Assembly (NCBI RefSeq): GCF_900155395.1
Contig: NZ_LT699722.1
Location: 32,310 to 96,309, forward strand
DNA length: 64,000 nucleotides
Reading direction: 5' to 3'
DNA from: Merdibacter massiliensis
Lineage (GTDB): Bacteria; Bacillota_I; Bacilli_A; Erysipelotrichales; Erysipelotrichaceae
Part shown: piece by piece, positions 37,867 to 46,814 of the stretch
How positions within the stretch are numbered: the first letter of the stretch is position 1
How the letters are laid out: every line of letters begins with the position of its first letter
The notes under the pieces: generated by a model
Databases searched by the model: none
Told to the model about the DNA's origin: nothing
Seen by the model: the letters and a program-made list of their open reading frames with translations, nothing else
Program-made: the position numbers and the translations under genes

Positions 37867-38433
37867 TCAACCGATCACCTGTTGCATACGATGATAAATT
37901 TCCGTAAAAAGCGGACTGTCTTTTTCTAAATGAGCTTTGATATCTATGATACGTGCCGTATTGATAAATTTACAGTCATTTAAAAATAAAGTGGATGGTT
38001 TACGCAAACCGGGAAGAAGACCTAACCGCATCAAATGTCTTTTTCCATTCGGATTTTCATAGCGATCATACGCCTGTTGAAATGCAAGCGGATTCCCGCT
38101 CATCGGAATGACAAACGCTTTCCCATGAAACAATTTCATGATAATGCCGAAATGTTGAAATCCAATCTCACATTGATAAGCATCTGCACCGAAATCGATA
38201 AAACAAATATCTCCCACATGAACTTCGATTCCCACATCTTCGCAGGAAAACAAAGCACAGCGTTCACTATGATTTGCCTCTGAGATCAAATGTTCAGCTT
38301 TTTCTTTCCGATTCATTTTTGAAAACAAAACTTGTTTTTCGCGCAATAGTTCATCCATAAGATTTTGCCATTGCAGAAGCGTCTCTTTTGAGAAAGATCC
38401 TTTTCCTTGTGTATATAATGTCCGAACATCCAT
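37867..38433 (-). CDS. Conserved hypothetical protein, possibly MazF/PemK-like
   Basis: 188 residues with a helical N-terminus (1-60). A beta-rich part follows: VHVGDICFIDFGADAYQCEIGFQHFGIIMKL, then FVIPMSGN, and STLFLNDCKFINTARIIDIKAHL. GDIxxxDFG...G.QH/RP...VIPMS is reminiscent of the PemK/MazF toxin fold, but the similarity is partial and no antitoxin gene is beside it. It may instead be a chromosomal domesticated relative. ATG 38433 follows AAAGGAGG. It lies between niaR and spoIIE, all minus strand. Confidence 0.5.
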   Translation of the reverse strand: MDVRTLYTQGKGSFSKETLLQWQNLMDELLREKQVLFSKMNRKEKAEHLISEANHSERCALFSCEDVGIEVHVGDICFIDFGADAYQCEIGFQHFGIIMKLFHGKAFVIPMSGNPLAFQQAYDRYENPNGKRHLMRLGLLPGLRKPSTLFLNDCKFINTARIIDIKAHLEKDSPLFTEIYHRMQQVIG

Positions 38434-38526
38434 ACGATTCCTCCTTTCATCCCTTATATACGTAATGATTCATTTTTCCCCTGTTGTTTTCATTCAAAGT
38501 ATGTCCAGACATTCTCATTTTCATAC

Positions 38527-38552
38527 AAAAAAAGCATTGATTCCAATGCTTT
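38527..38552 (-). terminator. Terminator of niaR
   Basis: AAAGCATTG (38531-38539) and CAATGCTTT (38544-38552) form a stem followed by about seven T on the minus strand, directly after the niaR stop. Confidence 0.88.
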
Positions 38553-38556
38553 CATG

Positions 38557-39060
38557 TTATGTTTCCGGCCGGTATAACAACCCTTTTTCTTGTAAGGAAG
38601 CCTGCACTCTTTGAAACATTTCTTCATCTTTACAACGGATCGTATGCAAATGTACGCCATGTGTCAGCTCACTTAGCGGCTCATTCCCTTCAATTTTAGA
38701 AATAAACTGATCTACTTCATAGCGAGAAGATAATTGCAATGACGCAACAATCTGTCCATATGTCGGATGTTCAACGATCACATCCAATACCTCGGCTCCC
38801 TGATCAACGATTGCATATAATTCTTCCTGCATCCGTTCTCTTGTATGGGATACCGCCACTTTTTTCTCTAGTCCGTTCGCTTTTCTTTCTAATACATAGC
38901 CCCGCGGAGTAGCTAATATTTTCATACCGCTTGCCCGCAATAAAGCAATATCTCCAACAATGATCTGTCGGGAAACGTGCAGTAACTTAGCTAAGGTGGA
39001 TGCGGAAATGGGTCGCTGACTATTTTGAATTTCTTCTATGATACGCTCTTTTCGATCCAT
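38557..39060 (-). CDS. niaR: Niacin-responsive repressor NiaR (HTH_11 plus 3H domain)
   Basis: 167 residues. The winged HTH (1-58) has ISASTLAKLLHVSRQIIVGDIALLRASG. The 3H domain has VIVEHPTYGQI and LTHGVHLHTIRC, supplying the conserved histidines that bind nicotinate with a metal. NiaR represses NAD biosynthesis and niacin uptake genes when nicotinate is plentiful. The niaX promoter in this window carries a matching palindromic site. No such site is seen upstream of niaR itself. Confidence 0.9.
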   Translation of the reverse strand: MDRKERIIEEIQNSQRPISASTLAKLLHVSRQIIVGDIALLRASGMKILATPRGYVLERKANGLEKKVAVSHTRERMQEELYAIVDQGAEVLDVIVEHPTYGQIVASLQLSSRYEVDQFISKIEGNEPLSELTHGVHLHTIRCKDEEMFQRVQASLQEKGLLYRPET

Positions 39061-39116
39061 CTTTCATCCTCCTTTATCACCACTATCTGCATTATAACAG
39101 AAAAGTAAAATAACTG

Positions 39117-39653
39117 TCATAGAAACTGAAATAAGATTGCAAAAACGATCCATGGCGCAAATGGCAGCCTCGTCTGTAAATTGACTCTTTTAGTCAATAA
39201 AATAAACAACGCAAATACACCGCCGACCAGGATGCTATAGCGCATGGCCGATAAAAAAGCGTATCCATAAGCAAAGGCTGCTGCCATGCATAATTTAACA
39301 TCACCCCAGCCAAAACTGCCTTTCCAAAAGAAATAAAGCAAAATCACGATACCCACAATAATGATACAGGCATGGATCCTCTCCGAAAGAGGCACTTCTG
39401 ATTGAAAACTGCTAAATATGAGAAAAGAAATTGTCAAGGTATCTGGAATGATCATAAAATATACATCGATCAAAAAAATGAATGCCAAAAGCAGAAGAAG
39501 AAAATATTCATACAGTGATTCAGAAAGAAGATAGAGAACAGCAGAGAGCATAAAATAAGCAAATATATGATACCAGTGCGTCGTATGAGGCATGAACGCA
39601 AACACTAACCACAGAATGCCGCTCGCAAACAAGATCCATAAAATAATTACCAC
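39117..39653 (-). CDS. Prepilin peptidase-like A24 aspartic protease (short form)
   Basis: 178 residues, almost entirely hydrophobic with six to seven helices. The two catalytic aspartates of the A24 family are in DVYFMIIPD and GSFGWGDVKLCMAAAFAYG. The N-terminal methyltransferase domain of PilD is absent, as in TadV/CpaA and ComC-like short forms. It would cleave leaders of pilin-like proteins; no pilus genes are in the window. GTG 39653 follows AGGAGAAGGG. Confidence 0.8.
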   Translation of the reverse strand: MVIILWILFASGILWLVFAFMPHTTHWYHIFAYFMLSAVLYLLSESLYEYFLLLLLAFIFLIDVYFMIIPDTLTISFLIFSSFQSEVPLSERIHACIIIVGIVILLYFFWKGSFGWGDVKLCMAAAFAYGYAFLSAMRYSILVGGVFALFILLTKRVNLQTRLPFAPWIVFAILFQFL

Positions 39654-39673
39654 CCTTTCCCTTCTCCTATACG

Positions 39674-39697
39674 AAAAAAAGAAGGATTTCTCCTTCT
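39674..39697 (-). terminator. Terminator of the nitroreductase gene
   Basis: Stem AGAAGGA-TT-TCCTTCT (39680-39697) followed on the minus strand by seven T. Confidence 0.75.
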
Positions 39698-39699
39698 CT

Positions 39700-40236
39700 C
39701 TAATGATAAGTAATGATATCTGATGCTATTTTTCTTTTTGGCTTTAACGGGTCAATATCTGCATACCCAACTGCGATGACGCTCACGATTGTTTCTTCTG
39801 GCGGAATACTTACTATTTCACGCAGACGTTCTTCGCTGCGAATCCCCATTACTAAGGTGCCTAAACCAAGTTCAGTAGCTTTTAACAATAAATTCATTGT
39901 CTGTAATCCGAGATCATAACAACCCCAGCCATTTCCTAATTCATTGCTTGGTTCCCCAGTCTTTTCAAAACCGCTGCGATTTTTTACAAAAGTCTCAACG
40001 ATCAATACAGGGGCATCTTCTACGTTTTCGCCATTAAAACGAGCAAGACCCTCCCATTTCACTTTCTCCAGCATCTCTTGTGATGTAATCACATGGTAAC
40101 GGCCAGTTTGTGAATTTTTCCATGTAGGAGCTAGGATTGCTGCTTCAATGATCTGTTCGATCAATTCCTTTGCAACTTCTTTTTTTTGATATTTACGAAT
40201 ACTTCTTCTCTTTTCCATAACATCTTGTAATTCCAT
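39700..40236 (-). CDS. Nitroreductase-family FMN oxidoreductase
   Basis: 178 residues from ATG 40236, after GGAGGAGAT; an upstream reading to 40305 lacks a ribosome site. It starts ELQDVMEKRRSIRKYQKKEV, the FMN phosphate-binding Arg motif. AAILAPTWKNSQTGRYHVI, ATELGLGTLVMGIRSEE and IAVGYAD are typical of the family. It probably uses NAD(P)H to reduce nitro or quinone-like compounds; the physiological substrate is unknown. Single-gene unit. Confidence 0.88.
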   Translation of the reverse strand: MELQDVMEKRRSIRKYQKKEVAKELIEQIIEAAILAPTWKNSQTGRYHVITSQEMLEKVKWEGLARFNGENVEDAPVLIVETFVKNRSGFEKTGEPSNELGNGWGCYDLGLQTMNLLLKATELGLGTLVMGIRSEERLREIVSIPPEETIVSVIAVGYADIDPLKPKRKIASDIITYH

Positions 40237-40327
40237 CTGTATCTCCTCCTGCTCTTTTATCTTCTTTCCTTCAGTATACCCTCTTTTCATACAAAAGAAA
40301 ATCACCTTTTTCGACAGACCAATAAAT

Positions 40328-40361
40328 AAAAATGAGCATCGCTCATTTATCGCTCATTTTT
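40328..40361 (-). terminator. Terminator of the M14 peptidase gene
   Basis: AAAAATGAGC (40328-40337) and GCTCATTTTT (40352-40361) pair perfectly. A nested GCTCATT copy at 40341-40347 allows an alternative shorter stem. T-rich on the minus strand. Confidence 0.75.
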
Positions 40362-42036
40362 ATTTTAATATAATTTCTTTTTGTACTTTTCCTGCTTTTT
40401 CACTTTGTACCTGTAAAAGTACAGTCTGGCCTTTTTTTCCTTTTACGATCCATGTGATCTTTTTCATCAAAGGCGCATTATTACCCGTCTCAATACCATC
40501 GTAACCATATTCCGTATTGATATTAAAGAAACCTGCTAATTCTTCCACTGTACTACTTTGTGTCAGAATTTCTGCATTTTTCAAACTGATTTCCAAAGGC
40601 TGGTTTACTTGTGCTTTCTTTGCCTCTTCACAAATATAGGTTGGTAAATAACCTTTATTGGCAATCACTGCATCGATCTGGAAAATATCTTCACTTTGTT
40701 GCGTCACTTTCACATCATCAATGATCAGTTTCGGTAAAACTTTTGCATGACGCAATGCAAATGCCGTTGTCTTCTCCATCTCTTGCAGCAAATAATCTGG
40801 CGGACAATTCTGACAAGTAAATTTAAAATCAATGCCTCCGATCTCAACATCTCCTAATTGCGGATGTGTGCAATGTGTCCAAGGTAAAATGCCGGAAGGA
40901 CAATGCTCTTTTACCCATGCTGTTACTTTGAAGAATTCTTCTTCTTTTTTTGCATCGCTCTTATCTCTTTCAATCGGCCATTGTTGCGGACATCCAGCTC
41001 TTTCTTTCACATTCCAAAGCTCCACTGTATAAGCAGGGATCCCCTGTGTATGATAACACCAGTCATCAAATGCTCCAGAAGAATAGTTAACTGTATCTTG
41101 TAAAAAATTATCAAAGATATTTACAACAGGATAGTGCATTTCCTGAGTTGCCATCACGCCAATTTCTTTATACATGCGCATGTCTTCCTGAGAAGCTTCT
41201 TTACTAGGCATCGTTCCCGGAGGGTAAACAAGCACTCCGCCTGTCGTATGCATCGTCAATACACTGCCAATATTTTTGTGAGCAATAACAAAATCGGCAA
41301 CCGCTTTATTTTCTGGATTCGATAAAGGATATTTCCCGGCACCCGGCTGTCTGGCTTCGATAAACCATCCGAATGGATAATTTCTATTAAAATCTAATCC
41401 CCATTTTTCTGTACCAATTTTGATATTTACACCATCAAAATTTACGATCGTTCCTTCTGTATAAATATTATAAAATTCACCTTCCTGATCATCAGGCAAG
41501 CGCTTAGTCATGACAAAATCATCGCCATCGCGCTTCTTCCATGCACCAAACGGAGTCTTTACACGCATCATTGCAATAATACCGTCCTCATTGATATCCT
41601 GCGCATGCAGTCCGTCATCTAATGCTGCTTTTGGATAGGGACGATTGACAGAACGAAGCTTGTTAGCGGTATGCAAATACTCATCGCTGCCGTCCGGTGA
41701 AATCTTAGGGATCACATAGATCGTTGTTTCTGCTAATAACTTTGCCATGGATGGCTCTGCATGGTTTGTCAAGATTGCATCGATAAAATGCATACATGCC
41801 ATAGAACCGGTTACTTCCCCCGCATGATGATTCCCGTCCATGTAGTAAGCCGGTTTATCCATAGCGTCGCCTGTCGTTTTATCTGTCAGTGTCACCGCCC
41901 AGACGTTTTTACCCTCTTCGCTTACACAAATACTTTCCAGTTTCATGATTGTAGGATATGTTTCCTGCAATGTTTGTAAACAAGCGGTCAATTCTGCATA
42001 GTCATAATAATGATCATATTGAAATGTCGTTTTCAT
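40360..42036 (-). CDS. M14-family zinc carboxypeptidase
   Basis: 558 residues. The zinc site HxxE is H71-A-G-E74 in YYMDGNHHAGEVTG. NRNYPFGW binds the substrate carboxylate, LTMHTTGGVLVYPPG holds the third zinc ligand, and a catalytic Glu is likely in AYTVELWNVKERAG. There is no signal peptide, so it probably acts in the cytoplasm on imported peptides. The C-terminal 150 residues form an extra beta-rich domain. ATG 42036 follows AAAGGAGGAG. It lies just downstream of the amino-acid ABC transporter on the same strand (13 bp) and may be co-transcribed. Confidence 0.87.
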   Translation of the reverse strand: MKTTFQYDHYYDYAELTACLQTLQETYPTIMKLESICVSEEGKNVWAVTLTDKTTGDAMDKPAYYMDGNHHAGEVTGSMACMHFIDAILTNHAEPSMAKLLAETTIYVIPKISPDGSDEYLHTANKLRSVNRPYPKAALDDGLHAQDINEDGIIAMMRVKTPFGAWKKRDGDDFVMTKRLPDDQEGEFYNIYTEGTIVNFDGVNIKIGTEKWGLDFNRNYPFGWFIEARQPGAGKYPLSNPENKAVADFVIAHKNIGSVLTMHTTGGVLVYPPGTMPSKEASQEDMRMYKEIGVMATQEMHYPVVNIFDNFLQDTVNYSSGAFDDWCYHTQGIPAYTVELWNVKERAGCPQQWPIERDKSDAKKEEEFFKVTAWVKEHCPSGILPWTHCTHPQLGDVEIGGIDFKFTCQNCPPDYLLQEMEKTTAFALRHAKVLPKLIIDDVKVTQQSEDIFQIDAVIANKGYLPTYICEEAKKAQVNQPLEISLKNAEILTQSSTVEELAGFFNINTEYGYDGIETGNNAPLMKKITWIVKGKKGQTVLLQVQSEKAGKVQKEIILK

Positions 42037-42049
42037 TTAACTCCTCCTT

Positions 42050-42793
42050 TTACAAAACCTTGCTCAAAAAGTCAATCGTACGTGGATTCTTAGGGTGTTC
42101 AAAAACTTCCTGCGGCGTTCCTTTTTCTTGAATGATACCTTGATCCATAAAGAATACACGATCACTGATTTGTTTTGCAAATGCCATCTCATGTGTCACA
42201 ATAACAATGGTCATTCCTTGATCTGCTAATTCTTTGATAACATCCAGTACATCTTTAACCATTTCCGGATCCAATGCACTTGTCGGTTCATCCATTAAAA
42301 TGACATCTGGATTCATGGCAAGCGCACGAACAATTGCTAAACGTTGTTTCTGCCCGCCTGATAATTTACGCGGATACTCATCTTTCTTATCTAAGAGTCC
42401 TACTTTCTCTAACAAAGCACAAGCATTTTTTTCTGCTTCAGCTTTGCTGACACCCAATTCCAATGTAGGTGCCAAGGTAATATTCTCTAATACGGTCAAA
42501 TGTGGAAATACATTAAAGTGCTGAAAGATCATACCCATTTTTTGACGATGCTTGTCAATATCGATATTTTTATCTGTAATGTCCACACCTTCAAAAATAA
42601 CTTGGCCCTTGTCTGGTGTTTCCAGCAAATTTAAACAACGTAAGAAAGTTGATTTTCCACTTCCGCTAGGTCCGATGATCGAAACGACTTCTCCTTTATG
42701 AATTTCTTCACTTACCCCTTTCAGGACCTCTAAATCATTAAAACTTTTATGCAGGTTTACGACCTGAATCAATGCATCATTAGTCACTGACAC
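42050..42793 (-). CDS. Polar amino-acid ABC transporter ATPase (GlnQ type)
   Basis: 247 residues. Walker [18 protein letters not shown], signature [16 protein letters not shown], Walker [18 protein letters not shown]-loop VTHEMAFA: all intact and typical of GlnQ/ArtP/HisP. GTG 42793 follows AAAGGAG within the end of the permease gene (14-bp overlap). It energises the fused binding-protein permease encoded upstream. The T-box specifier of the operon suggests arginine as substrate. Confidence 0.93.
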   Translation of the reverse strand: MSVTNDALIQVVNLHKSFNDLEVLKGVSEEIHKGEVVSIIGPSGSGKSTFLRCLNLLETPDKGQVIFEGVDITDKNIDIDKHRQKMGMIFQHFNVFPHLTVLENITLAPTLELGVSKAEAEKNACALLEKVGLLDKKDEYPRKLSGGQKQRLAIVRALAMNPDVILMDEPTSALDPEMVKDVLDVIKELADQGMTIVIVTHEMAFAKQISDRVFFMDQGIIQEKGTPQEVFEHPKNPRTIDFLSKVL

Positions 42794-44312
42794 TCAATCT
42801 CCTTTCCATGAATTTCACACCTTTTGACAATGTGAATGTAACAATGAAGTAAATCAAACCAACGATCACTAATGGTTCGATCGATTTATACGTTGCTGAT
42901 TTGATCACGGTATTGACCGTCATCAATTCTCCAATAAAGAAGGTAGATGCCAAAGAAGTTTCCTTTACCATCATAACAAATTCATTACCTAACGCCGGCA
43001 ATATATTCTTGACTGCCTGTGGAAGGATGATCTTTGTCATTGTATTGCGATTGCTCATACCTAATGACTTAGCTGCTTCTCTTTGTCCTTTATCTACAGA
43101 CTGGATACCGCTACGAATGATCTCTGCAACATATGCACTACTGTTAATGATCAATGCAATGATAACACTGACTAACATCGGCATATTGCCGCCGGACAAT
43201 GTAGAGAAGACAGTAATAAATAACCATAATTGCAATAACAATGGTGTACCACGAATCAATTCTACATAAGCAGTGCAGATTGCCTGTACGAGCTTATTCT
43301 TGCTCATTTTGATCAATGCAAAGACAGCGCCGATCAAGGTTCCGCAAAGTACAGTAATTGCAGCTAATCCCAAAGTAATCAATAGACCTTGCAATAACTG
43401 CGGCCAGAATGCTTCTACGATTTGAACGATCGTTCCAAAAAAATTCGTTGCAGTAATCGAAGTCATATTGTTATTCAATTCGATTGCCTCTTCATACCAT
43501 TGTTCATAGAGTCCCTGTTCATTGACATCTTCTAGGATCTTATTGACTTCTTCGATCAGTTCTTTTTCACCTAACGGTGCCCCGACACGCGTACCAGCAT
43601 ATTCAGCACTGATATCGAACTCCTGTTCCATCATCATCAGTTCACTGTTATTTTCTGCATATTGGATACCAGTCGGTTCTGATGTCGCTACCGCATCTAC
43701 ACTGCCATTTTTTAATAAAGCAACACCATCATCAATGGAAGAGATACTTTGCAGCTGTGTATTCGGCAACTGATCTTTTACATACTGTTCTTGAATGGAA
43801 CCAGATTGAGCAGCAATCTTAATACCATCTAAATTATCAAATGTCTTATATTTTTCAGCATCTGCGCTTCGAATCAATACGCCCTGCCCTGCTGATTCTG
43901 AATCAGCTTCCATATTATAACCAATGGACATCTCCATAGACTGTGCTCTGGCAGGTGTATAAGCTAGTCCTGTAATTGCCAGATCAATTTGTCCAGTAGA
44001 TAAATTAGCAAGAACCGTATCAAAATTGGAAGCTTCAATACGCAGATCTACTCCCATACGTTGTGCGATATATTTTGCTAACTCTATATCGCTGCCGACA
44101 TATTGATCTTGTCCGCTTTTTGTTGAATCAATAAATTCATTCGGCGGGAAGTCAGGAGAAGTTCCTACGATCAACACGCCTCTTTCTTTGATTTCATCTA
44201 GTAATGACTGCTTACCATCCTGTGTTTCTTCAGCAAAAATATGGATCGGCATCCAAGCAAATGTCAATGCAACAGCCATCATGCACGCAAATAATTTCTT
44301 TAGTTTCTTCAT
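42780..44312 (-). CDS. Fused amino-acid-binding protein and permease
   Basis: 510 residues. A signal-like hydrophobic N-terminus (1-27) is followed by a solute-binding domain of the polar amino-acid family (about 38-275; [36 protein letters not shown]). A membrane permease follows (about 300-505) with five helices and the EAA loop [26 protein letters not shown]. Fusion tethers the receptor to its own channel, as in Lactococcus GlnP. The tandem T-box leader makes arginine the best substrate guess. ATG 44312 follows GAAAGGGG. Confidence 0.9.
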   Translation of the reverse strand: MKKLKKLFACMMAVALTFAWMPIHIFAEETQDGKQSLLDEIKERGVLIVGTSPDFPPNEFIDSTKSGQDQYVGSDIELAKYIAQRMGVDLRIEASNFDTVLANLSTGQIDLAITGLAYTPARAQSMEMSIGYNMEADSESAGQGVLIRSADAEKYKTFDNLDGIKIAAQSGSIQEQYVKDQLPNTQLQSISSIDDGVALLKNGSVDAVATSEPTGIQYAENNSELMMMEQEFDISAEYAGTRVGAPLGEKELIEEVNKILEDVNEQGLYEQWYEEAIELNNNMTSITATNFFGTIVQIVEAFWPQLLQGLLITLGLAAITVLCGTLIGAVFALIKMSKNKLVQAICTAYVELIRGTPLLLQLWLFITVFSTLSGGNMPMLVSVIIALIINSSAYVAEIIRSGIQSVDKGQREAAKSLGMSNRNTMTKIILPQAVKNILPALGNEFVMMVKETSLASTFFIGELMTVNTVIKSATYKSIEPLVIVGLIYFIVTFTLSKGVKFMERRLSVSD

Positions 44313-44332
44313 TATTTCGTCCCCTTTCTATC

Positions 44333-44555
44333 AAAAAAGTCCTTGTCATCAGACAAGGACGTTCATCACGCGGTACCACCTTACTTCCCATATGGCTCTC
44401 CCATATGGACCCTCGACCTTTAACGCAGGTTTTACGGCCATTCCCTCACTTTGTTTCGAGAATGCAACTCCAAGACACGTTCATCATCTTTGTTTACCTG
44501 CTTCCACCACCCGCAGGCTCTCTAGCAAACGCTGTATGATTACTTCTTCTCTTCC
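44333..44555 (-). promoter_or_regulatory. T-box leader A (gene-proximal), arginine specifier
   Basis: Read on the minus strand: stem I with AGAGAGCC...GGTGGTGGAAGC, the specifier region GATGAACGTGTCTTGGAG, the T-box AAGGTGGTACCGCG (44382-44369), then a terminator GTCCTTGTC/GACAAGGAC with six T (44360-44333). By analogy with other T-boxes, the triplet after GAA, CGT (44479-44477), is the specifier and means Arg. Uncharged tRNA-Arg would favour the antiterminator and switch on the transporter. It is nearly identical to leader B. Confidence 0.92.
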
Positions 44556-44562
44556 TTGTTTT
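44339..44562. repeat. Direct repeat copy 1 (T-box duplication)
   Basis: About 224 bp, repeated at 44577-44800 with an exact offset of 238 bp and only a handful of substitutions, for example GTCATC versus GTTATC in the terminator loop and CATCATC versus CATCACC beside the specifier. It indicates a recent tandem duplication of the whole leader. Confidence 0.9.
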
Positions 44563-44570
44563 TTTTATAT

Positions 44571-44795
44571 AAAAACGTCCTTGTTATCAGACAAGGACGT
44601 TCAATACGCGGTACCACCTTACTTCCCATATGGCTCTCCCATATGGACCCTCGACCTTTAACGCAGGTTTTACGGCCATTCCCTCACTTTGTTTCGAGAA
44701 TGCAACTCCAAGACACGTTCATCACCTTTGTTTACCTGCTTCCACCACCCGCAGGCTCTCTAGCAAACGCCGTATGATTACTTCTTCTCTTCTTT
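44571..44795 (-). promoter_or_regulatory. T-box leader B (promoter-proximal), arginine specifier
   Basis: Same layout as leader A. Stem I starts near 44795, specifier CGT at 44717-44715, T-box AAGGTGGTACCGCG at 44620-44607. The terminator is AACGTCCTTGT/ACAAGGACGTT (44574-44584 and 44591-44601) with a short T run. Transcription must escape this terminator before meeting that of leader A. Confidence 0.92.
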
Positions 44796-44800
44796 GTTTC
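44577..44800. repeat. Direct repeat copy 2 (T-box duplication)
   Basis: Second copy of the 224-bp direct repeat at 44339-44562. The 14 bp between the copies form the junction. Confidence 0.9.
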
Positions 44801-44808
44801 TTGTTAGT

Positions 44809-44837
44809 ATTATACGTGCCTTTTTTATAAAATGCAA
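44809..44837 (-). promoter_or_regulatory. Promoter of the amino-acid transporter operon
   Basis: TTGCAT (44837-44832), 17 bp, TATAAT (44814-44809) on the minus strand, just upstream of leader B. No promoter is evident between the two leaders, so both lie in series on one transcript. Confidence 0.75.
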
Positions 44838-44879
44838 CTAATTTTTTGAAAAAATATCAATTTGTTTCTGAAAATGTTT

Positions 44880-45353
44880 TCATTCATTGGCATGATCATA
44901 GTCCATCTGCTCAACTGTCCAATCTTTTAAAACTGCTGCATACTCTTTTGCGTAGTAATTTGCCTTGTGCAGATCATGATCTAAATAATTTCCACATTCT
45001 TTGCTGCAGGAAGCGCCTGGAATCTCTCCTTTGAATTCTGCAATAAAAGCTAAAGTCTCTTTTACCAACAAGAGAGCTTGTTCCTTGGACATAGTATCCC
45101 TTGTTAATAAATAAAAACCTGTCCGGCATCCCATTGGACCAACATAAATGATCTGTTCACTCATTTTTGAATTTCGCACATAAGTAGCAAACAAATGTTC
45201 AAACGTATGCAATCCCGCATTTTCTAAATATCCGCCTTGATTTGGTTTCACCATACGCAAATCATACGTTATGACATCTCCATCTATCCGCGAAACATAC
45301 ATGCCCTTTTCTAAACGATCATGATCTACACAAAAACTTTTTATTTTTTCCAT
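44880..45353 (-). CDS. luxS: S-ribosylhomocysteine lyase LuxS
   Basis: 157 residues from ATG 45353, placed after AAGGAG; the ATG at 45371 precedes that site. Metal ligands H49 and H53 are in HTFEH and C120 in KECGNY; catalytic Cys C76 is in GPMGCRTGFYL. It splits S-ribosylhomocysteine to homocysteine and the AI-2 precursor DPD in the methyl cycle. The next gene upstream is separated by a terminator, so luxS probably relies on its own promoter or on read-through. Confidence 0.95.
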   Translation of the reverse strand: MEKIKSFCVDHDRLEKGMYVSRIDGDVITYDLRMVKPNQGGYLENAGLHTFEHLFATYVRNSKMSEQIIYVGPMGCRTGFYLLTRDTMSKEQALLLVKETLAFIAEFKGEIPGASCSKECGNYLDHDLHKANYYAKEYAAVLKDWTVEQMDYDHANE

Positions 45354-45371
45354 CTTCTTTTGCTCCTTCAT

Positions 45372-45397
45372 AAAAAGATCCGCAACTGCGGATCTTT
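45372..45397 (-). terminator. Terminator between the small unknown gene and luxS
   Basis: A perfect 10-bp stem AAAGATCCGC (45374-45383) and GCGGATCTTT (45388-45397) with an AACT loop, followed by five T on the minus strand. Confidence 0.88.
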
Positions 45398-45403
45398 ACA
45401 TAC

Positions 45404-45709
45404 CTAATTTTGATCAGCCATCGCCTGTGCATATGTACGGCGTTCTGGACTCAAATTATCTACATAATAGCGAACCGTCAATGTACCTGCACATTTGCTT
45501 CGATTTTTTGGTTCAACGATAAAATTATCGCCTTCCAACATCTTTGACAACATTGCTTTGCAGCATGCATTTAAATTTTTTACCCCCGGTTCACATTCAT
45601 TCATAAAATCTTTTGCATTCACTTCGATATAAAGCCACAATTTATCGTGTGCCTCACACTTCATGGCTTGTAGACGTTCACAGTATTTTTCAACACTCCA
45701 TTTCTCCAT
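45404..45709 (-). CDS. Small conserved-looking hypothetical protein
   Basis: 101 residues from ATG 45709, after AAAAGGAG; a start at 45769 has no ribosome site. I do not recognise the family. It is soluble, mixed alpha/beta, with five Cys spread over the sequence (YCERL, MKCEAH, NECEPG, ACCKAM, SKCAG counts two in ACC). RSKCAGTLTVRYYVDNLSPERR looks like a folded C-terminal strand region. Its own terminator follows. Coding evidence is the ribosome site, length and terminator context. Confidence 0.6.
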   Translation of the reverse strand: MEKWSVEKYCERLQAMKCEAHDKLWLYIEVNAKDFMNECEPGVKNLNACCKAMLSKMLEGDNFIVEPKNRSKCAGTLTVRYYVDNLSPERRTYAQAMADQN

Positions 45710-45824
45710 AATGCAAAACTCCTTTTCGTTTTCTCTTACGATTATAGCATGTTTACAATACAATGACAAATCGCCGTTGTTTTTTCATCTTCTTTCATTG
45801 TCTTACAAATCTTCTTTTTATATC

Positions 45825-45852
45825 AAAAAAGAAGAGAACAGATTCTCTTCTT
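45825..45852 (-). terminator. Terminator of map
   Basis: AAGAAGAGAA (45829-45838) and TTCTCTTCTT (45843-45852), 10-bp perfect stem with a 4-nt loop, then T-rich sequence on the minus strand. Confidence 0.85.
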
Positions 45853-45866
45853 AACAACTATAAACA

Positions 45867-46736
45867 TTAATAGGCAATGATTTCAACACCATGTTCTCCG
45901 ATATAGATCGTATGTTCCCATTGTGCACTTAATGATCCATCACAAGTATAGGCCGTCCAGCCGTTGTCTTCATCGATGAACAATTCCCATCCTCCGGCAT
46001 TGATCATCGGTTCTACCGTGATCACCATGCCAGGTGCTAATACCATACCTGTACCCCTCATTCCTATATGCGGAACGATCGGATCTTCATGAAACCCGTT
46101 GCCTACACCGTGCCCTGCAAAATCACGAACGACGGTATAACCGTTTTTATGTGCATGTTCCATGATTGCTGCACCAATGTCGCCAACATGGCCCCAAGGT
46201 TTGATTGCATCTAATCCGATCTGCAAACATTCCTTTGTTACTTCTACTAAACGTTTTGCCTCCGGCGAAACATCTCCGATCATGAACATACGGGATGCAT
46301 CTGCGTAATGCCCTTTATAGATCGTTGTAACATCTACATTGACGATATCTCCTTCTTGCAAGATCACATCTTTGCTTGGAATACCGTGACATACTTCATC
46401 ATTAACAGAAGTACAAACGCTTTTAGGAAATCCTTCATAATTTAATGGAGCCGGAATACCGCCATGCTCTATGGTGTAATTATGCACCAGTGTATTGATA
46501 TCCTCTGTTGTCATTCCTACATGGATTCGCTCGCTCACCATATCCAATACACCATTATTGATATCCGCTGCTTTTTTTATCAATCGCAGATCTTCCGGAC
46601 TCTTGATCAAGGAACGAGCCGGCATGGAATGCCCTTCTAATTTCAAGATATTATATCGGTCATCCCATTTTTCATGGCAGTGTTTATATTTCTTTCCACT
46701 TCCACACCAGCAACGAGAATTTCTCTGTATTTTCAT
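45867..46736 (-). CDS. map: Type I methionine aminopeptidase with N-terminal SEC-C zinc motif
   Basis: 289 residues. Residues 1-35 carry NSRCWCGSGKKYKHCH, a SEC-C zinc knuckle seen in longer MetAPs and thought to aid ribosome docking. The peptidase domain has NYEGFPKSVCTSVNDEVCHGIP, DVTTIYKGHYADASRMF with the metal Asp residues, DFAGHGVGNGFHEDPIVPH and VITVEPM. It removes the initiator Met. ATG 46736 follows GAGGGTGA. Confidence 0.95.
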   Translation of the reverse strand: MKIQRNSRCWCGSGKKYKHCHEKWDDRYNILKLEGHSMPARSLIKSPEDLRLIKKAADINNGVLDMVSERIHVGMTTEDINTLVHNYTIEHGGIPAPLNYEGFPKSVCTSVNDEVCHGIPSKDVILQEGDIVNVDVTTIYKGHYADASRMFMIGDVSPEAKRLVEVTKECLQIGLDAIKPWGHVGDIGAAIMEHAHKNGYTVVRDFAGHGVGNGFHEDPIVPHIGMRGTGMVLAPGMVITVEPMINAGGWELFIDEDNGWTAYTCDGSLSAQWEHTIYIGEHGVEIIAY

Positions 46737-46756
46737 ATTATCACCCTCATTTTATG

Positions 46757-46765
46757 ATTATAACA
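46757..46765 (-). promoter_or_regulatory. Extended -10 promoter of map
   Basis: TGTTATAAT on the minus strand (46765-46757), 20 bp before the map start; the -35 is not convincing. Confidence 0.5.
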
Positions 46766-46814
46766 CAAAGTTGAAATAAACGCTTCCCTTTCAACTCTCC
46801 TTCGCATGCAAAGC

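Noticed and set aside
44188-44830. Plus-strand open frames with repeated peptides across 44.2-44.8 kb
   Set aside because: They are antisense to the two T-box leaders. The peptide repetition reflects the duplicated RNA element, not a protein family.
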